Part shown: one piece after another, positions 16,861-25,184 of the stretch
Position numbering within the stretch: the stretch's first letter is position 1
Layout: the number at the start of each line of letters is the position of its first letter
Origin: Nakamurella lactea DSM 19367
Lineage (GTDB): Bacteria; Actinomycetota; Actinomycetes; Mycobacteriales; Nakamurellaceae
NCBI RefSeq assembly: GCF_000426645.1
Contig: NZ_AUFT01000001.1
Location: 1-64,000 of the forward strand
DNA length: 64,000 nt
Reading direction: 5' to 3'
The notes under the pieces: model-generated
Seen by the model: the letters and a program-made list of their open reading frames with translations, nothing else
Databases searched by the model: none
What the model was told of the DNA's origin: nothing
Position numbers and translations under genes: made by a program

Positions 16861-16917
16861 GTTGTGATGGCAATCCGTCGTCGTGGCAGTGGAACAACCA
16901 CGGATTGCCATCACAAC
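16861..16917 (+). repeat. 57-bp palindromic repeat, right copy
   Basis: Similar to the repeat at 15745-15800. Its right arm (16894-16917) is the exact reverse complement of the first 24 bases of the left copy, while its left arm has CGTCGTCG in place of CGTGGTTG. The two outermost arms therefore form perfect 24-bp terminal inverted repeats around a unit of 1173 bp. No target duplication was seen outside it. Confidence 0.88.
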
Positions 16918-16985
16918 GACGCACCCCATAACGACGCACCAGTAACGACGCCCCGGTAACGCACCCGGTGGCGGAACGGGGGCGG

Positions 16986-17462
16986 TCAGCGGCGGCCGGG
17001 AAGGGTGGCCAGCACTCCGGGCAGCAGGAAGAAGATCCACGACCAGGCCCAACCGCCGAACAGGAACCCGCAGAGCAGGAACAGCACCAACGAGGCGGTG
17101 CCGGCCGCCGGGATCCAGCGCTGTGCGTCGAAGCCCGACGGCCGCTGCACCGCGGGTTGCGTCTGGGCGGCGCGGTTCGGATGCTCGTAGGACGGCGGCG
17201 GGTAGGTCGGCGCGGCCTCCGGATACCCGGAGGATGCCGACGTCACCGCCGCCGACGGGCCTGGTGGGGACACCCGGAAGCCGCCCGGCAGATCGGTGAA
17301 CACCGAGTTCAGGTCGGCGGCCGTGGCCGCGGAGATGACCCGGTTGGACCGGGCGGAGTACTCGTCCGGCGTCAGCCGGCCGGCCCGCAGGTGATCGCCG
17401 AGCACGTCGAGCGCCCGGTCCCGCTCGACATTGCCGACCCGCATCTCTGCTGATTCGCTCAC
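16986..17462 (-). CDS. DUF1707 domain membrane protein
   Basis: A 158-residue protein. Residues 5-58 (EMRVGNVERDRALDVLGDHLRAGRL...EYSARSNRVISAATAADLNSVFTDLPGG) are the DUF1707/SHOCT-like domain, typical of actinobacterial envelope proteins. A Pro/Ser/Tyr-rich linker follows, then two hydrophobic helices (TASLVLFLLCGFLFGG and WSWIFFLLPGVLATL). Function is unknown; the domain often sits on membrane-stress proteins. GTG start. It stands between the palindrome unit and the kinase-like gene. Confidence 0.88.
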   Translation of the reverse strand: MSESAEMRVGNVERDRALDVLGDHLRAGRLTPDEYSARSNRVISAATAADLNSVFTDLPGGFRVSPPGPSAAVTSASSGYPEAAPTYPPPSYEHPNRAAQTQPAVQRPSGFDAQRWIPAAGTASLVLFLLCGFLFGGWAWSWIFFLLPGVLATLPGRR

Positions 17463-17532
17463 GACTCGATGGTGCCACCAACGACGCCCGACCGCCGTTA
17501 CCGGGTGCTGCGCGAGGGTCCGCAGCTCCCTG

Positions 17533-18294
17533 TCAGCAGTACCCCTTGGCTAACCGGATCAGCTCGCGTCCGTAGCCGGGCCCATGGCTGACGGCATGCA
17601 CCGCCACCGGGTGCAGCTGGTGCAACGGGGTTCGCTCGGGCCAGTCCGCCGGCAGCGCGGCGGCCTCCGCGTAACCGGCTCGGATCCGGTCAAGGCCGGG
17701 GCAGCCGAACAGCTCCAGCATCGCCAGGTCGGTCTGCCCGTGACCGCCGTGCGCCGCCGGGTCGATCAGCACAACGCCGTCGGCGGTGTAGACCAGGTTG
17801 CCCGCCCACAGGTCGCCGTGCAGCCGGGCCGGCGGCCGGTCGTCGTCGAACTCACCGGCGGCGATCCGATCGCACAACCGGTCGACCAGGGCGGCGCCGT
17901 CGGCGGCCAGGTTGCCGCCGTCCCGGGCCAGCCGGACGAACGGGCGCACCCGTTGCTCGGCGTAGAACTCGCCCCAGCTGGTCGTCGACCGCATCGCCTG
18001 CCGCTGCCTTCCGATCCAGCCGTCGCCGGTCCATCCGTCCGGCGGACTACCGAAGGCCGGAGCACCTGCTGCGTGGGTGATCGCCAGTGCCCGGCCGAAC
18101 GCCTCCGCCGCTTCGGCGGTCGGTCGGGCCGCCCGCAGCCGTTGCAGCTCGAGGAAACCGGGGCCGATGTCGAGCACCTCGACGACCAGGGCACCGCCGT
18201 CAGCCGCTGCCGCGGCCAACCACCGAAGCCCCGCCGCTTCCGCCTCGAAGAAACCGGCCGGCGCGTCCGGCCGGTGTTTGCGGAAGGAACTCAT
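17533..18294 (-). CDS. Fructosamine kinase-family protein
   Basis: A 253-residue protein of the fructosamine/ketosamine-3-kinase fold (related to aminoglycoside phosphotransferases). The catalytic loop is RLHGDLWAGNLVYT (157-170), followed by the metal-binding VLIDPAAHGGHGQTDLAML. The middle contains GELYAEQR-like WGEFYAEQRVRPF, typical of the family. The N-terminus MSSFRKHRPDAPAGFFEAEAAGLRWL is short compared with the eukaryotic enzyme but normal for bacteria. It may repair glycated proteins or small amines. The longer upstream frame overlaps the MOSC gene and is a shadow. Divergent from the MOSC gene with 36 bases between starts. Confidence 0.9.
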   Translation of the reverse strand: MSSFRKHRPDAPAGFFEAEAAGLRWLAAAAADGGALVVEVLDIGPGFLELQRLRAARPTAEAAEAFGRALAITHAAGAPAFGSPPDGWTGDGWIGRQRQAMRSTTSWGEFYAEQRVRPFVRLARDGGNLAADGAALVDRLCDRIAAGEFDDDRPPARLHGDLWAGNLVYTADGVVLIDPAAHGGHGQTDLAMLELFGCPGLDRIRAGYAEAAALPADWPERTPLHQLHPVAVHAVSHGPGYGRELIRLAKGYC

Positions 18295-18318
18295 TGCGGC
18301 AACGCTAGGCGCTGCCAC

Positions 18319-18330
18319 TACCGTTGAGCG
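18319..18330 (+). promoter_or_regulatory. Leaderless promoter (-10 TACCGT) of the MOSC gene
   Basis: TACCGT at 18319-18324 is followed by six bases and then the ATG at 18331. This is the spacing expected when transcription starts at the first base of the start codon. No ribosome site is present. Confidence 0.5.
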
Positions 18331-19017
18331 ATGCCGATCGACCCGCCGCAGGTGTTGTCCGTGAATGTCGGCCGGGCCACCCGCACCGCGTACTCGAAGA
18401 TCGGCGTCACCGGGATCGACAAGCGGCCGACCCCGGAACGGGTGCAGGTCACGGCCCCCGGCCCCAAGGGCACCGGCGGCTCCGGGTTGGCCGGCGACGC
18501 CGTTTGCGACCTGCGCCACCACGGCGGTGACGACCAGGCGGTCTACGCCTATGCCCGGGAGGATCTGGACCACTGGCAGGATCAACTCGGCCGGCCGATC
18601 GGCAACGGCGGGTTCGGCGAGAACCTGACCACCGCCGGGATCGACATCTCCGCCGCCGTGGTCGGTGAGACCTGGTCGGTGGGCGCCGAGATGCTGTTGC
18701 AGGTGTCCGATCCGCGGATCCCCTGCCGAACCTTCGCCGGCTTCCTGGCCGAGCAGGGATGGATCCGTCGGTTCACCGAAACAGCCTGTCCTGGAACATA
18801 TCTGCGGGTGTTGCGGCCCGGGATGGTGCAGGCCGGCGACGCCATCGAGGTGATCGACCGTCCCGAGCACGACGTCACGGTCCAGCTGGCCTTCCGGGCA
18901 TTCACCACCGACTCCGCACTGCTGCCGCGGCTGACCGTGGCCGCCGGACTATCGGCGGAGTCCCGGGCGAACGTGGCCCGCCGCACGACCTTCGCCCTCG
19001 ATCGGGACCCGGCCTGA
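18331..19017 (+). CDS. MOSC domain protein with 3-alpha domain (YiiM-like)
   Basis: A 228-residue protein. GDAVCDLRHHGGDDQAVYAYAREDLDHW (about 55-82) and GENLTTAGID mark the MOSC beta-barrel; the putative molybdenum-ligand Cys lies in SDPRIPCRTFAGFL. The C-terminal ALLPRLTVAAGLSAESRANVARR is the small 3-alpha domain of the YiiM family, which reduces N-hydroxylated bases such as 6-N-hydroxylaminopurine using molybdenum cofactor. That activity is inferred by family. The stop overlaps the glycerate kinase start by one base (TGATG). Confidence 0.9.
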   Translation: MPIDPPQVLSVNVGRATRTAYSKIGVTGIDKRPTPERVQVTAPGPKGTGGSGLAGDAVCDLRHHGGDDQAVYAYAREDLDHWQDQLGRPIGNGGFGENLTTAGIDISAAVVGETWSVGAEMLLQVSDPRIPCRTFAGFLAEQGWIRRFTETACPGTYLRVLRPGMVQAGDAIEVIDRPEHDVTVQLAFRAFTTDSALLPRLTVAAGLSAESRANVARRTTFALDRDPA

Positions 19018-20102
19018 TGCGGGTGCTGATCGCGCCCGACTCGTTCAAGGGCAGCGCCACCGCCCGGCAGGTCGCCGAGGCGATCGCCGACGGCTGGCGC
19101 TCCGTCCGCCCGCAGGACGAGGTGCGCACCCTGCCACTGGCCGACGGCGGCGAGGGCAGCGCCGACGCCATTGTCGCCGCGTCCCCCGGTGCGCGGCAGA
19201 TCGACTGCGCGGCAACGGGTCCGGACGGTCACTCGGTCGCGGCCAGTTGGTGGCTGCTGACCGACGGCACCGCCGCGGTCGAGCTGGCGGCGGCGTCCGG
19301 CCTCCCGCAGATGGCGACCAAGGACGCGCTGCGCGCCCAAACCACCGGGTTCGGTGAGTTGCTGCTGGCCGCCGTGCGCCACCCACAGGTGCGGCGGATC
19401 GTCGCCACCCTGGGCGGCAGCGCCGCCACCGACGGCGGGACCGGTGCGCTACGGGTGCTCGGCGCACGGTTCCTCGACACGGCCGGCGACGAGCTGAACC
19501 CGGGCGGTGCCGCGCTGGAACGGCTTGCGACTGTGGATGTCTCCGACCTGACGCCGCCCCCGCCCGGCGGCGTGCAGATGCTCACCGACGTGACCGCGCC
19601 GCTGCTCGGGCCGCGCGGGGCGGCGGCCGTCTTCGGCCCACAGAAGGGCGCCACCGACGCCGATGTCGTCACGTTGGACGGGGGTCTGCGCCGGTTGCAC
19701 GAGGTGATCGGCGGAAATCCGGACCGGCCCGGCTCGGGCGCCGCCGGCGGTACCGGGTTCGGCCTGGCCACGCTCTGGTCGGCGGCCACCGTTCCCGGCG
19801 CCGACCGGATCGGGCAGATCGTCGGGCTGCCGGCCGCACTTGCCGACGCCGACCTGGTGATCACCGGGGAGGGCCGTTTCGACGACCAGTCGACCACCGG
19901 GAAGGTGGTCGGGCATCTGCTGCAACTGATAGCCGGGCAACGGGTGTCGTTGGTCGCCGGGCAGATCGCCGGTGACGTCGGCCGGTTCGACCACTCGATC
20001 GAGCTGACCGGGCTGGCCGGTTCGTCAGCCGCGGCTATGCAGGACACCCAGAAGTGGCTCGTGGCAGCGGGATCCGAACTCGCCGCCGGCGTTGTCGACT
20101 GA
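19017..20102 (+). CDS. Glycerate kinase, GlxK/GarK type
   Basis: A 361-residue enzyme that phosphorylates D-glycerate (to 2- or 3-phosphoglycerate). The N-terminus MRVLIAPDSFKGSATARQVAEAIADGW, the LPLADGGEGSADAI segment, TLGGSAATDGGTGALRVLGARF and the late LVITGEGRFDDQSTTGKV block are all standard for the class II glycerate kinase family, with the normal length. Coupled to the MOSC gene by a one-base overlap. Convergent with the ferritin-like gene, with a strong hairpin between them. Confidence 0.95.
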   Translation: MRVLIAPDSFKGSATARQVAEAIADGWRSVRPQDEVRTLPLADGGEGSADAIVAASPGARQIDCAATGPDGHSVAASWWLLTDGTAAVELAAASGLPQMATKDALRAQTTGFGELLLAAVRHPQVRRIVATLGGSAATDGGTGALRVLGARFLDTAGDELNPGGAALERLATVDVSDLTPPPPGGVQMLTDVTAPLLGPRGAAAVFGPQKGATDADVVTLDGGLRRLHEVIGGNPDRPGSGAAGGTGFGLATLWSAATVPGADRIGQIVGLPAALADADLVITGEGRFDDQSTTGKVVGHLLQLIAGQRVSLVAGQIAGDVGRFDHSIELTGLAGSSAAAMQDTQKWLVAAGSELAAGVVD

Positions 20103-20117
20103 CCGCACCAACTCCGA

Positions 20118-20166
20118 CTTCGGGGTACCACCAGCGGGTGTCGAAGTCGAAGTTCGTACCCCGAAG
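20118..20166. terminator. Bidirectional hairpin between convergent genes
   Basis: CTTCGGGGTAC (20118-20128) and GTACCCCGAAG (20156-20166) are perfect 11-bp complements with a 27-base loop that itself contains a smaller CGAAGTCGAAGTTCG element. It fills most of the 77 bases between the glycerate kinase and ferritin-like genes. No T tract is present, so this would be an L-shaped or Rho-assisted terminator typical of high-GC actinobacteria. Confidence 0.6.
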
Positions 20167-20179
20167 ACGTCGCAGACGC

Positions 20180-20854
20180 TCAGGCCAACCCGAGCGACTT
20201 CATCCGCTCGCCATGGGCCATCTGCAGCCGCCGGAACAACGCGCCGATACCGGCCAGGTCCCCCGAACCGGCGATGATCACCTCGGCCAGGGCATCCCGT
20301 TCGGCGACCACGTACTGCGCCTGGGTGAGCGCCTCGCCGAGCAGCCGACGGCCCCACAGCGCCAGCGGACCGGCCAGCCGCGGGTCGGCCTGGCAGGCCC
20401 GGCGCACTTCACGCACGGCGAAGGCCGAGTGCCCGGTATCGGCCAGCACTTCGAACACCAGATCCCTGGTCTGCGGGTCGAGGCCTTCGGCGATCTCCCG
20501 GTAGAAGTCGGCGGCCAGCCCGTCGCCCACGTGCGCCTTGATCAGCGACTCCAGCCAGGAATGTGGCGGGGTCGAGTCGTGGAATGCATCGATCGCCCGG
20601 ACGAACGGGCTCATCGCCTGCTCGACCGAGACGCCGCGCTGGGCCGAATACTCCGACAGCAGCTTGAAGTGACCCATCTCGGCGGCCGCCATCTCCGCCA
20701 GCGCCACCCGCCCCGGCAGGGTCGGGGCGTATCTGGCGTCGGCCGCCATCCGGTCGAACGCCGACAGCTCGCCGTAGGCCAGCGCGCCGATCAGGTCGAC
20801 CACGCCGGCGGCCAACGGTGCCCGGCCGTCCGTTTGCGTCATCTCCTCCGCCAT
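20180..20854 (-). CDS. Ferritin-like fold protein, MiaE_2-like
   Basis: A 224-residue, mostly helical protein. Di-iron-type motifs are seen as [26 protein letters not shown] (E-x-x-H) in the first half and [21 protein letters not shown] in the second. The pattern fits the actinobacterial ferritin-like family named after tRNA hydroxylase MiaE; the homologous gene in M. tuberculosis (Rv3210c) also lies divergent from the rhlE helicase. Whether it acts on tRNA is unproven. GGCAGGGAG precedes the ATG. The 188 bases to the helicase start must contain both promoters. Confidence 0.85.
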   Translation of the reverse strand: MAEEMTQTDGRAPLAAGVVDLIGALAYGELSAFDRMAADARYAPTLPGRVALAEMAAAEMGHFKLLSEYSAQRGVSVEQAMSPFVRAIDAFHDSTPPHSWLESLIKAHVGDGLAADFYREIAEGLDPQTRDLVFEVLADTGHSAFAVREVRRACQADPRLAGPLALWGRRLLGEALTQAQYVVAERDALAEVIIAGSGDLAGIGALFRRLQMAHGERMKSLGLA

Positions 20855-21042
20855 CTCCCTGCCTCCAGACCCGCCGGAACGACCGACGCGTCATGAACAG
20901 TAGTTCCAGCGACGTAGAATGGCGGACGGAGGCGGTGCCGGACGGCGCTGCCGTACTGTGCGCGCGACGCATCACTCTCATCGCGCCCGGCATCATTTCG
21001 ATCGGGCCGGCCTCGCGCGCGAACGCCGAGGAAGGCACCGTT

Positions 21043-22716
21043 TTGACGAGCGACACCACTATCACCGACCCCGCTGTCGAAGAGGGCCTGGCGCCCGAAG
21101 ACCTGCAGGAGTCACATCCACTGGTCGGCGACGCGCCGGTCACCGAACAGTCCCCCACCTTCGCCGACCTGCAGGTCGACCCGCGCATCGTGCAGGCCCT
21201 GGAACAGGCCGGGATCGAACACACCTTCGCCATCCAGGCGTTGACCCTGCCGGTCGCGTTGGCCGGATCCGACCTGATCGGCCAGGCCCGCACCGGCATG
21301 GGCAAGACCCTCGGGTTCGGCGTGCCGCTGCTGCACCGGCTGGCCGCGGAGGACGCCCGCTCCACCGATGTCGAGCCTGGCTCGGCCCAGCAGAAGGGCC
21401 GCGCCCCGCGTGCCCTGGTGATGGTCCCGACCCGTGAACTCTGCGTGCAGGTCACCCGTGACCTGCACGATGCCGCCAAGTACGTCGGCCTGACGGTCAG
21501 CGCGGTCTACGGCGGCCGCGCGTACGAGCCGCAGATCGCCGCCCTGCAGAACGGTGTCGACGTGGTCGTCGGCACCCCTGGCCGACTGCTCGACCTGGCC
21601 AAGAGCGGCAGTCTGGTACTCGGGGCCATCCGGATCCTGGTGTTGGACGAGGCCGACGAGATGCTCGACCTCGGCTTCCTGCCGGACATCGAGCGGGTGT
21701 TGGGGATGGTCCCTGACGTCAAGCAGACGATGCTGTTCTCGGCCACCATGCCGGGTCCGATCATCACCCTGGCCCGCTCCTTCATGAGCCAGCCGCTGCA
21801 CATTCGCGCCGAGATGCCGGACGAGGGCGCCACCCACCGGACCACCAAGCAGTTCGTCTACCGGGCGCACGCGATGGACAAGGTCGAACTGCTGAGCCGG
21901 GTGCTACAGGCCAAGGGCCGCGGGCTGACGATGGTGTTCACCCGGACCAAGCGCACCGCGCAGAAGGTGTCCGACGAACTGGAGGACCGCGGTTTCGCCG
22001 CCGCGGCCGTGCACGGCGATCTCGGTCAGGGTGCTCGCGAGCAGGCGCTGCGCGCCTTCCGCTCCGGCAAGGTCGATGTGCTGGTGGCCACCGACGTGGC
22101 GGCCCGCGGGATCGACGTGGATGACGTCACCCACGTGGTCAACTACCAGTGTCCCGAGGACGAGAAGACCTACATCCACCGGATCGGCCGGACCGGGCGA
22201 GCCGGCAAGACCGGCGTCGCGGTCACCCTGGTCGACTGGGACGACGTACCCCGTTGGAAGCTGATCAACACCGCGTTGGGCCTGGACTTCGAGGACCCGG
22301 CGGAGACCTACTCGTCGTCGGCCCACCTGCGCGCCGACCTGGACATCCCGGAGGGGGTGACCGGGCGGCTGCCGAGGTCGCAGCGGACCAGGGCCGGCCT
22401 GGATGCCGAGGTCGTCGAGGATCTCGGCGAGACCGGTGGCCGCGGCCGCAGCAAGGGTGGCCGCGCCGGAGATCGGACCGGCGGCCGGTCCGGCGAGCGG
22501 CCCAGTGGTCGCGGCGGTGACCGGCACAGCGACCGGTCGCGGTCCACGGATACCGACCAGGCGACCGCCGACGCGCCGGAGAAGCCGGCCGGCGATCGGC
22601 CGAAGCGTCGCCGCCGCCGTCGTACCCGTGGCGGTGCACCGGCCGGCGATAACGGCTCAAGTGTGACGAGGGGTACCGAGCAGGCCGGTGCGGCCGATGC
22701 CGCGCGCGGCGAGTGA
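21043..22716 (+). CDS. rhlE: DEAD-box RNA helicase, RhlE/CsdA type
   Basis: A 557-residue helicase. The Q motif (PTFADLQVDPRIVQAL...IQ), motif I ARTGMGKT, Ia PTRELCVQV, Ib TPGRLLDL, DEAD box LDEADEMLDLGF, SAT motif LFSATMPG, and the C-terminal RecA half with ATDVAARGIDV and HRIGRTGRAG are all intact. An Arg/Gly/Ser-rich tail after residue 450 is expected for RNA annealing or binding. The TTG start at 21043 was chosen for GAGGAAGG just upstream (21028-21035); the frame is open back to 20818, with an ATG at 20893. Followed by the beta-propeller gene. Confidence 0.94.
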   Translation: MTSDTTITDPAVEEGLAPEDLQESHPLVGDAPVTEQSPTFADLQVDPRIVQALEQAGIEHTFAIQALTLPVALAGSDLIGQARTGMGKTLGFGVPLLHRLAAEDARSTDVEPGSAQQKGRAPRALVMVPTRELCVQVTRDLHDAAKYVGLTVSAVYGGRAYEPQIAALQNGVDVVVGTPGRLLDLAKSGSLVLGAIRILVLDEADEMLDLGFLPDIERVLGMVPDVKQTMLFSATMPGPIITLARSFMSQPLHIRAEMPDEGATHRTTKQFVYRAHAMDKVELLSRVLQAKGRGLTMVFTRTKRTAQKVSDELEDRGFAAAAVHGDLGQGAREQALRAFRSGKVDVLVATDVAARGIDVDDVTHVVNYQCPEDEKTYIHRIGRTGRAGKTGVAVTLVDWDDVPRWKLINTALGLDFEDPAETYSSSAHLRADLDIPEGVTGRLPRSQRTRAGLDAEVVEDLGETGGRGRSKGGRAGDRTGGRSGERPSGRGGDRHSDRSRSTDTDQATADAPEKPAGDRPKRRRRRRTRGGAPAGDNGSSVTRGTEQAGAADAARGE

Positions 22717-22738
22717 CCCTCCGCTGAACCGGTTTGCG

Positions 22739-22750
22739 TAGGCTCGCTGC
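22739..22750 (+). promoter_or_regulatory. Leaderless promoter (-10 TAGGCT) of the beta-propeller gene
   Basis: TAGGCT at 22739-22744, six bases, then GTG at 22751. No ribosome binding site lies in the 34 bases after the helicase stop, supporting independent leaderless transcription. Confidence 0.5.
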
Positions 22751-24223
22751 GTGACCGAATCCGTGCGCGCCCGGCCGACGCCCTACCGCTCCCGGCGACG
22801 CCGTGACCGCATCGTTGCCGCCGTCATCGCCGTCGTGGCCGTCGCCGTGGCGGCGGTGCTGTATCTGACCAGCGACATCCGCGCCACCGAAGCGGTCACC
22901 GCCGACGGCAGCGAACCGCCTACCCCGATGTCGACGGTGCCCGCGCGGCTGACGGCGGCCTGGCAGCAGGCCGCCGATCCCGAGGTGGGCGCCGCGGCAT
23001 CACCGTTCGGCACCGTGGTGACCGCCGACCAGCACACGGTGACCGGCCGCAGCGCCGAGACCGGAGCGGTCGCCTGGACCTACACCCGGTCCAACAGGGA
23101 CGTCTGCCGGATCGGCACCGGCGATGTGCTGGGTGGCGACGTGGACGCCGCCGACATCAGCGCGGCCGACATCGACTCCGAGGACGGTGTCCGCGGCATC
23201 ATGACCATGTACGCCAGGGACGGCATGTGCCAGGAGATGGCCACGCTGAACCCGATCACCGGCGCACTGCTGTTCACCAGGACGGCCCCGAACCGGCTGC
23301 CCGGCACGCTGATCTTCGGTCATCCGTACGCGGCCTGGGTGTCGTCCGATCTGATGGAGATCTGGCGCGGCAGCCTGGTCCGGACCTTCCAGTACGGCGA
23401 CCAGCCGGCGCCCACCTCGGCGAACACCAGACATCTGGGCTGCGTCTTCTCCGACGCGGCCGTCGGCCAGGACCAGTTCGGCACCGTCGAGCACTGCACC
23501 GACAAGGGCGCGAACGCCAGAATCGTGCTGAATTGGACCGACCCGAACCACCAGAACAAGGACTGGGACTCCTACAAGACGCAGGTCCGTGCCGACATCG
23601 ACACCGGGTCCCCGGTGGCCAGGATCGTCGGCATCACCAAGGACCGGGTGGCAGTGCTGGTCACCGAGCCGACGCCGGCGGTGCTGATCTACGACGCCGA
23701 CGGCAAGCTGGCCACCCGTACCCCGGTTTCCATCCCGGCGGCGGCGATCGTCGCCGACACCGGCATCACCCCGCGGGTGACGTTGGACGGCGTCCAGTAC
23801 TCGTTCGTCGGCGGCAACGTGATCTCGGTCGGTCGGGAAACCGTGCAGGTCACGGTCCCGGTGACCAGCAGCTCGGGCGCCACCACGACACCGACCAGCG
23901 AAGCGGGCTTCTCCAACTTCCTGGGCACCACCGGCAGCTCCAGCGGTGCTGCCGAGCCGACCACCAAGACCGAGGACCGAGACTCGCTGGTGGTCAACTG
24001 GACGATGTCGGAGGCGATCGGGCTGCCGGCCTTGGTGGGCAAGGATCTCGTGGTGCCGTCCCCCACCGGGCTGGCCGTGGCCACGCCCGCCGAGGGGACG
24101 GTGAGCCGCTCGATCGATGTGCCGCGCACGGGGTCCCCGAAGCGGGTCGACGTGGTGCTGGTGGGCGACCGGCTGGTCGAACTCCGCGGTTCCGAGGTCG
24201 TCTCGTTGAAGGCGGCATCGTGA
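22751..24223 (+). CDS. Membrane-anchored PQQ/WD40-like beta-propeller protein (Rv3212-like)
   Basis: A 490-residue protein. A basic start (RARPTPYRSRRRRDR) precedes one helix (IVAAVIAVVAVAVAAVLYL), then a long extracytoplasmic region with repeated beta-blade patterns such as TVTGRSAETGAVAWTYTRS, ATLNPITGALLFTR and GKDLVVPSPTGLAVATPAEG. Three Cys pairs are spread through the first half. A Thr/Ser-rich loop lies at about 370-415. Same place as Rv3212 after rhlE in M. tuberculosis. A scaffold or binding role in the envelope is likely; no catalytic motif is visible. Confidence 0.82.
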   Translation: MTESVRARPTPYRSRRRRDRIVAAVIAVVAVAVAAVLYLTSDIRATEAVTADGSEPPTPMSTVPARLTAAWQQAADPEVGAAASPFGTVVTADQHTVTGRSAETGAVAWTYTRSNRDVCRIGTGDVLGGDVDAADISAADIDSEDGVRGIMTMYARDGMCQEMATLNPITGALLFTRTAPNRLPGTLIFGHPYAAWVSSDLMEIWRGSLVRTFQYGDQPAPTSANTRHLGCVFSDAAVGQDQFGTVEHCTDKGANARIVLNWTDPNHQNKDWDSYKTQVRADIDTGSPVARIVGITKDRVAVLVTEPTPAVLIYDADGKLATRTPVSIPAAAIVADTGITPRVTLDGVQYSFVGGNVISVGRETVQVTVPVTSSSGATTTPTSEAGFSNFLGTTGSSSGAAEPTTKTEDRDSLVVNWTMSEAIGLPALVGKDLVVPSPTGLAVATPAEGTVSRSIDVPRTGSPKRVDVVLVGDRLVELRGSEVVSLKAAS

Positions 24224-24314
24224 GAGAGTGTGCGGGCGAACCAACGGCACTCAGCGGTGGCGGACCGCGACGGCGGCCTGGCTGGTGGCCGCCGACAGGG
24301 AGCGGGGTGACGGC

Positions 24315-25184
24315 GTGATCGCCAGCCAACTCAGCCCGCACCATGCCGCACCGGTGCTGTTGCGTACCCCGGCCGGGATCCTGTTGGCGGCGCTGGACAC
24401 CGGCATCGGCGAACCGTCCGACCGGCCGACGGTGCTGCTGCTCCCCGGCTACACCGGCTCGAAGGAGGACTTTGCTCCGATTCTCGATCCGCTGGCGGAC
24501 AACGGTTTCCGGGCGATCGCAGTCGATCTGCCCGGTCAGCACGAGTCGCCCGGACCGGCCGACGAGGCCGCGTACCTGCCGGAGCCACTCGGCCGGGTGA
24601 TCGCCGAACTGATCGGCACCTTGCCGGCTCCGGTGGTGCTGGTCGGCCACTCCTACGGCGGGCTGGTCGCCCGGGCGGCCACCATCGTCGGCGCCCGGTT
24701 GGCCGCGCTGGTGCTGCTGGATTCCGGCCCCGGCGCGCTGCCCGCCGGCGCCCGGCTCGACGCCCTGGTGGTCGGCGCGCCGATCCTGCGAGAGTCCGGG
24801 GTGGAGGCCGCCTATGCCGTCCGGGCCGGCCTCACCGCACAGTTGCGCGACCCGGCGGCGCAGGCGCTGGAGGACTTCTACCGGCATCGGTTCGTCTCCT
24901 CGACCGCCGCCGGCCTGTTGGGGATGGCCACCGGGCTGCAGTCCGAGCCCGACCGCACCGCCGAACTGGCGGCCGCCCTGGCCGCGATCGAGGCCGGGAT
25001 CGCGGTGATCAGTGGCGAGGCCGACGACGCCTGGGGCATCCAGGCGCAGGCCGACATGGCCCGCCGACTCGGCGGCTCACTGGTACCGATCGCCGGTGCC
25101 GCGCATTCGCCCGCGGTGGAACAGCCGGACCGGCTGCTGCGGGTCCTGCTGCCGCTGATGCGGAGCTGGACCGCGCGTCGATGA
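24315..25184 (+). CDS. Alpha/beta hydrolase, probable lipase or thioesterase
   Basis: A 289-residue protein. LLPGYTGSKEDFAPIL forms the oxyanion region, GHSYGG (nucleophile Ser) the elbow, a plausible acid lies in ISGEADDAW and the His in AGAAHSPAVEQPDRLL. Small cap domain. The GTG at 24315 was chosen because the preceding 29 residues (from a GTG at 24228) look unlike the fold and are Arg-rich; the upstream choice would sit 4 bases after the previous stop. The stop overlaps the CoA-transferase start (ATGA), so the two are coupled, suggesting action on acyl-CoA or acyl ester substrates. Confidence 0.82.
   Translation: MIASQLSPHHAAPVLLRTPAGILLAALDTGIGEPSDRPTVLLLPGYTGSKEDFAPILDPLADNGFRAIAVDLPGQHESPGPADEAAYLPEPLGRVIAELIGTLPAPVVLVGHSYGGLVARAATIVGARLAALVLLDSGPGALPAGARLDALVVGAPILRESGVEAAYAVRAGLTAQLRDPAAQALEDFYRHRFVSSTAAGLLGMATGLQSEPDRTAELAAALAAIEAGIAVISGEADDAWGIQAQADMARRLGGSLVPIAGAAHSPAVEQPDRLLRVLLPLMRSWTARR

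Noticed and set aside
15745-16917. CRISPR-like direct repeats
   Set aside because: Only two copies, over 1 kb apart, palindromic, with a gene between; no array.
20818-21042. N-terminal extension of the RhlE helicase from ATG 20818 or 20893
   Set aside because: It would reach into the divergent gene's start region, has no family-like residues and no ribosome site; TTG 21043 has a good one.
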